From JBJXHG01 sp046160865 (GTDB taxonomy: Bacteria > Planctomycetota > UBA1135 > GCA-002686595): a stretch of 17,342 nt of DNA. This document shows positions 16,037-17,342 of the stretch, piece by piece. The stretch's first letter is position 1, and the number at the start of each line of letters is the position of its first letter. The DNA is taken from contig JBJXHG010000117.1 in NCBI GenBank assembly GCA_046160865.1, positions 1 through 17,342 on the forward strand, given 5' to 3'. The notes beneath the pieces are model-generated. The model had not been told where the DNA came from. It did no database searches and saw only the letters and a list, made by a program, of their open reading frames with translations. Position numbers and translations under genes: made by a program.

Positions 16037-16055
16037 ATCCGTTTCGATCGCACGC

Positions 16056-16077
16056 GCACGCGCGACGTCGCGCGTGC
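16056..16077. repeat. Perfect 22-bp palindrome
   Basis: All 11 base pairs match with no spacer; the half-site is GCACGCGCGAC and the centre is CG at 16066-16067. A loop-free dyad is more like a protein-binding operator or a cruciform site than an RNA hairpin. It is 144 bp before the -35 of the downstream promoter. In such CGCG-rich DNA a chance origin is not excluded. Confidence 0.45.
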
Positions 16078-16220
16078 AACCGTTTCGCGACACGCGGGCA
16101 CGACGAGCGCGCTCGAATTCTTTTCGCGCCGCGCGTTGCGCGAGCACGCGCGCCTAAGACGTTGACCGCGAGCGAGCTCGGTCGGATGCGCGAATTCATC
16201 GAAGAAAACGGCCCGCGCGT

Positions 16221-16249
16221 TTGACGAATTGCAACTTCCCATGTATCCT
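16221..16249 (+). promoter_or_regulatory. Strong sigma70-type promoter
   Basis: TTGACG (16221-16226, 5/6 of the -35 consensus) and TATCCT (16244-16249, 4/6 of the -10) are separated by exactly 17 bp. The spacer is A/T-rich relative to the surrounding DNA. Transcription would begin near 16256. It points into the stretch ending at the intrinsic terminator at 16876-16916. Confidence 0.6.
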
Positions 16250-16255
16250 TGCCGG

Positions 16256-16916
16256 CTTCGCGTTGGACACCACGTCCGTGCGGGGCGCGCCGATCGGCAC
16301 TGGATCGACGGACCAAGGCACGAGGCTTCCGCCTCCCCCTCACAGCGACGAGACGCCCGCGTCGTCTCGCTGCGAACGGTCCCCGAGAAGTGCGCCGGTC
16401 GGCATCCGTGACCGCCGCACCATGACGCACCGCACCGAGACGCATCCGACCGAGAGCTCGCAGGGAGCCGCGCAGCGCGCGCGCTCGCGTTCCTCCGCGG
16501 ATGTGCGCACGCGTCGCGCGGGTTGCACGATCGATCGAATTCCGTACTTGCAGAATGGCAGGGGGACGCTGAAGAAGTTGGCGGAGAGTGCTTGCACCGT
16601 CGCATCGTCGACGGCGCAGCTGCGCGACGCCGGGGTGGGGACCCCGTCTACGCGCCGTTGGAGGAGCCGCACCGAACGCTTTGTGGGGACTGAGCGTTCG
16701 GCGCTGGATGGAGGAGATGCGCGCAATCGGACTCGTGGGGACAAGTCCGGTCGCTGCGCCTCTCGACGCTCGTGTCCTTCGGGACACATCGGATCGCGAT
16801 GGGGAGTGCTTCGGTTCGACTGAAGTACCGCGGTCATTCGGCCCGTTGAACTTGCGGGCTCGCGTCGAGACTTTCGGGGGCATGGAACCGCGTTCCATGC
16901 CCCCGTTCTTTTTCTC
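16256..16916 (+). ncRNA. Candidate structured noncoding RNA with repeated GGGGA-loop hairpins
   Basis: The transcript between promoter 16221-16249 and terminator 16876-16916 would be about 650 nt. I see a chain of hairpins. H1: 16343-16372, ten pairs around CCCG. H2: 16390-16400 with 16410-16420, one mismatch. H3: CGGGGT/ACCCCG at 16631-16646. H4: 16672-16680 with 16693-16701, nine perfect pairs. H5: 16728-16733 with 16744-16749. H6: 16772-16787, GTGTCC/GGACAC around a UUCG tetraloop. H7: 16806-16813 with 16821-16828. GTGGGGAC occurs three times (16635, 16683, 16735), in or at the loops of H3, H4, H5, and TGGAGGAG occurs in the two linkers (16659, 16709). I count 14 GGA in 16561-16806. No known RNA family signature (RNase P, tmRNA, SRP, 6S) was found. 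A 133-codon frame (16422-16823) is the coding alternative, but its codon use degrades after about 16640. Confidence 0.5.
16876..16916 (+). terminator. Intrinsic terminator
   Basis: A perfect 12-bp stem (GGGGGCATGGAA, 16876-16887; TTCCATGCCCCC, 16893-16904) with loop CCGCG is followed by GTTCTTTTTCTC (16905-16916). Stem strength and T-rich tail are textbook for Rho-independent termination on the plus strand. There is no A-run on the left, so it acts in one direction. Confidence 0.88.
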
Positions 16917-16943
16917 CCAGCGCGTGCGCGGTCTGCCGCGCAT

Positions 16944-16983
16944 GCGCCGAGCCGCGCGGTTTCTCGCGCGGCCTCGGCGCTTT
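16944..16983 (+). terminator. Second hairpin, possible back-up terminator
   Basis: GCGCCGAGCCGCGCG (16944-16958) pairs with 16965-16980 with a single bulged C at 16972; the loop is GTTTCT. Only three T follow (16981-16983). It may back up the preceding terminator or form the 5' edge of the inverted-repeat element beginning at 16984. Confidence 0.4.
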
Positions 16984-17220
16984 AAACGGCGGGGACCCGC
17001 TGCGGCTGCCTACGCTCGACTGTGTCGCGCGGAACGCCGTTGGCCCTCGATCGCCTCGGCGAGGATGCGAGCACGTGCGACGTCGCGAACTCGGCATCGC
17101 GGACTCACGGTCCGTCAGACCGACAGCACGCGCATCCGCGCAACTCGCCGTCGAAGAGCGCAAGCAAGCTGCGCGTCACAGCAACGCGTGAGCAGCCGCA
17201 ACGGGTCCCCGCCGCCGTTT
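16984..17220. repeat. 237-bp element with pairing ends: structured RNA or MITE-like
   Basis: The ends are inverted repeats: 16987-17009 is complementary to 17192-17214 at 22 of 23 positions, and AAACGGC (16984-16990) also matches GCCGTTT (17214-17220), giving about 26 bp with a 3-nt bulge. Pairing continues inward: 17011-17015 with 17086-like GCGTG at 17186-17190, and 17021-17030 with 17171-17180 (9 of 10). Small hairpins lie inside (CCTC/GAGG around 17061; CGGTC/GACCG around 17108-17122). The interior has no ORF I would believe. A long end-to-end imperfect hairpin suggests either a structured RNA or a short transposon-like element; no target duplication is evident. Confidence 0.45.
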
Positions 17221-17223
17221 CAT

Positions 17224-17251
17224 GCATGTGGCGCGAGGACGCGCCACATGC
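17224..17251. repeat. Perfect 12-bp hairpin with AGGA loop
   Basis: GCATGTGGCGCG (17224-17235) and its complement CGCGCCACATGC (17240-17251) enclose AGGA. No T-run follows. It begins three bases after the 16984-17220 element and may belong to the same structured region. Confidence 0.5.
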
Positions 17252-17309
17252 TGGCGCTCCGCGCGCAAGGCGCGCTTCGCGCATGTTGAAGGACCGCTTC
17301 CGAGTAGGG

Positions 17310-17342
17310 CTCGATGAGTAGCGCTCCGCGCTACTCATCGAG
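17310..17342. repeat. Perfect 15-bp hairpin at the right edge
   Basis: CTCGATGAGTAGCGC (17310-17324) pairs perfectly with 17328-17342 around the three-base loop TCC. It touches the window end, so its full length and any T-run beyond are unseen. A terminator, or one end of a repeated element, is possible. Confidence 0.5.

Larger units (their letters stand above)
15875..16220. other. Gene-free GC-rich stretch with dyads
   Basis: 346 bp with no convincing gene. It is rich in CGCG steps and holds one extended hairpin (15998-16036) and one perfect palindrome (16056-16077), listed separately. The frame ending at TGA 16222-16224 finishes with LTASELGRMREFIEENGPRV, which looks protein-like, but the frame upstream is Arg/Ala-rich composition noise with no plausible start. 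It may be a gene remnant or chance. Confidence 0.4.

Noticed and set aside
16735..16750. GACAAGTCCGG resembling the conserved start of RNase P RNA
   Set aside because: It lacks the GAGGAAAGTCC core, and the distal ACAGAA element is missing.
16422..16823. Possible 133-codon protein (MTHRTETHPTE...) inside the proposed noncoding RNA
   Set aside because: The first part has acceptable third-position G/C and a helix-like segment near IPYLQNGRGTLKKL, but codon use degrades after about 16640, no family or ribosome-binding site is seen, and the region is full of RNA-like hairpins. It remains the main alternative.
16806..16828. T-arm-like hairpin (GTTCGAC loop) suggesting a tRNA or tmRNA
   Set aside because: Loop register does not match TTCRA, and no acceptor, D or anticodon arms, CCA end or tmRNA tag frame is present.
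1..17342. CRISPR arrays, tRNA or rRNA genes, insertion sequences
   Set aside because: No regularly spaced repeats, no cloverleaf or rRNA core motifs, and no transposase-like protein were found on either strand.

Overview
This is a high-G+C Gram-negative bacterial chromosome segment with strong G/C bias at third codon positions. An outer membrane is implied by a Kdo-8-phosphate synthase, an RND efflux pump and predicted lipoproteins. Clear Shine-Dalgarno sequences are rare in front of the genes. Myxococcota/Deltaproteobacteria or Planctomycetota would fit, but nothing in the window fixes the phylum.

Layout. (1) 1-115: the last 37 codons of a plus-strand gene. (2) 151-5579, minus strand: a lipoprotein membrane-fusion protein and an HAE1/AcrB-type RND pump, 9 bp apart, followed 38 bp further on by a lower-G+C gene for an Apea-like HEPN protein. 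(3) 5790-8210, plus strand: an accessory stretch. It holds a truncated NTF2-like gene coupled to a small three-helix membrane protein, a decayed DUF6883 gene coupled to an intact DUF4926 gene, and an ATGA-coupled pair made of a RusA-like resolvase and a restriction-endonuclease-like/HEPN protein. (4) 8358-13018, minus strand: an NAD(P)-dependent sugar-nucleotide reductase-like gene, a lipoprotein of unknown function and valS, probably one operon. (5) 13255-15874, plus strand: a diacylglycerol/sphingosine-kinase-family lipid kinase, kdsA and a HAD-family phosphatase. (6) 15875-17342: about 1.5 kb with no convincing protein gene but many strong dyads. It contains a well-formed sigma70-type promoter (16221-16249), a run of hairpins displaying GGGGA loops, an excellent intrinsic terminator (16876-16916), and a second element (16984-17220) whose two ends pair over about 26 bp.

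Biology. Region 4-5 is housekeeping and envelope metabolism (tRNA charging, Kdo synthesis, lipid phosphorylation, nucleotide-sugar reduction). Region 2 is drug or metabolite export. Region 3 looks like a conflict/defence gene remnant zone, with two RX4H-type HEPN proteins in the window as a whole. Region 6 is the best candidate for something undescribed: one or two structured noncoding RNAs. The first resembles in architecture, not in sequence I can match, RNAs that sequester CsrA/RsmA-type proteins through repeated GGA motifs.
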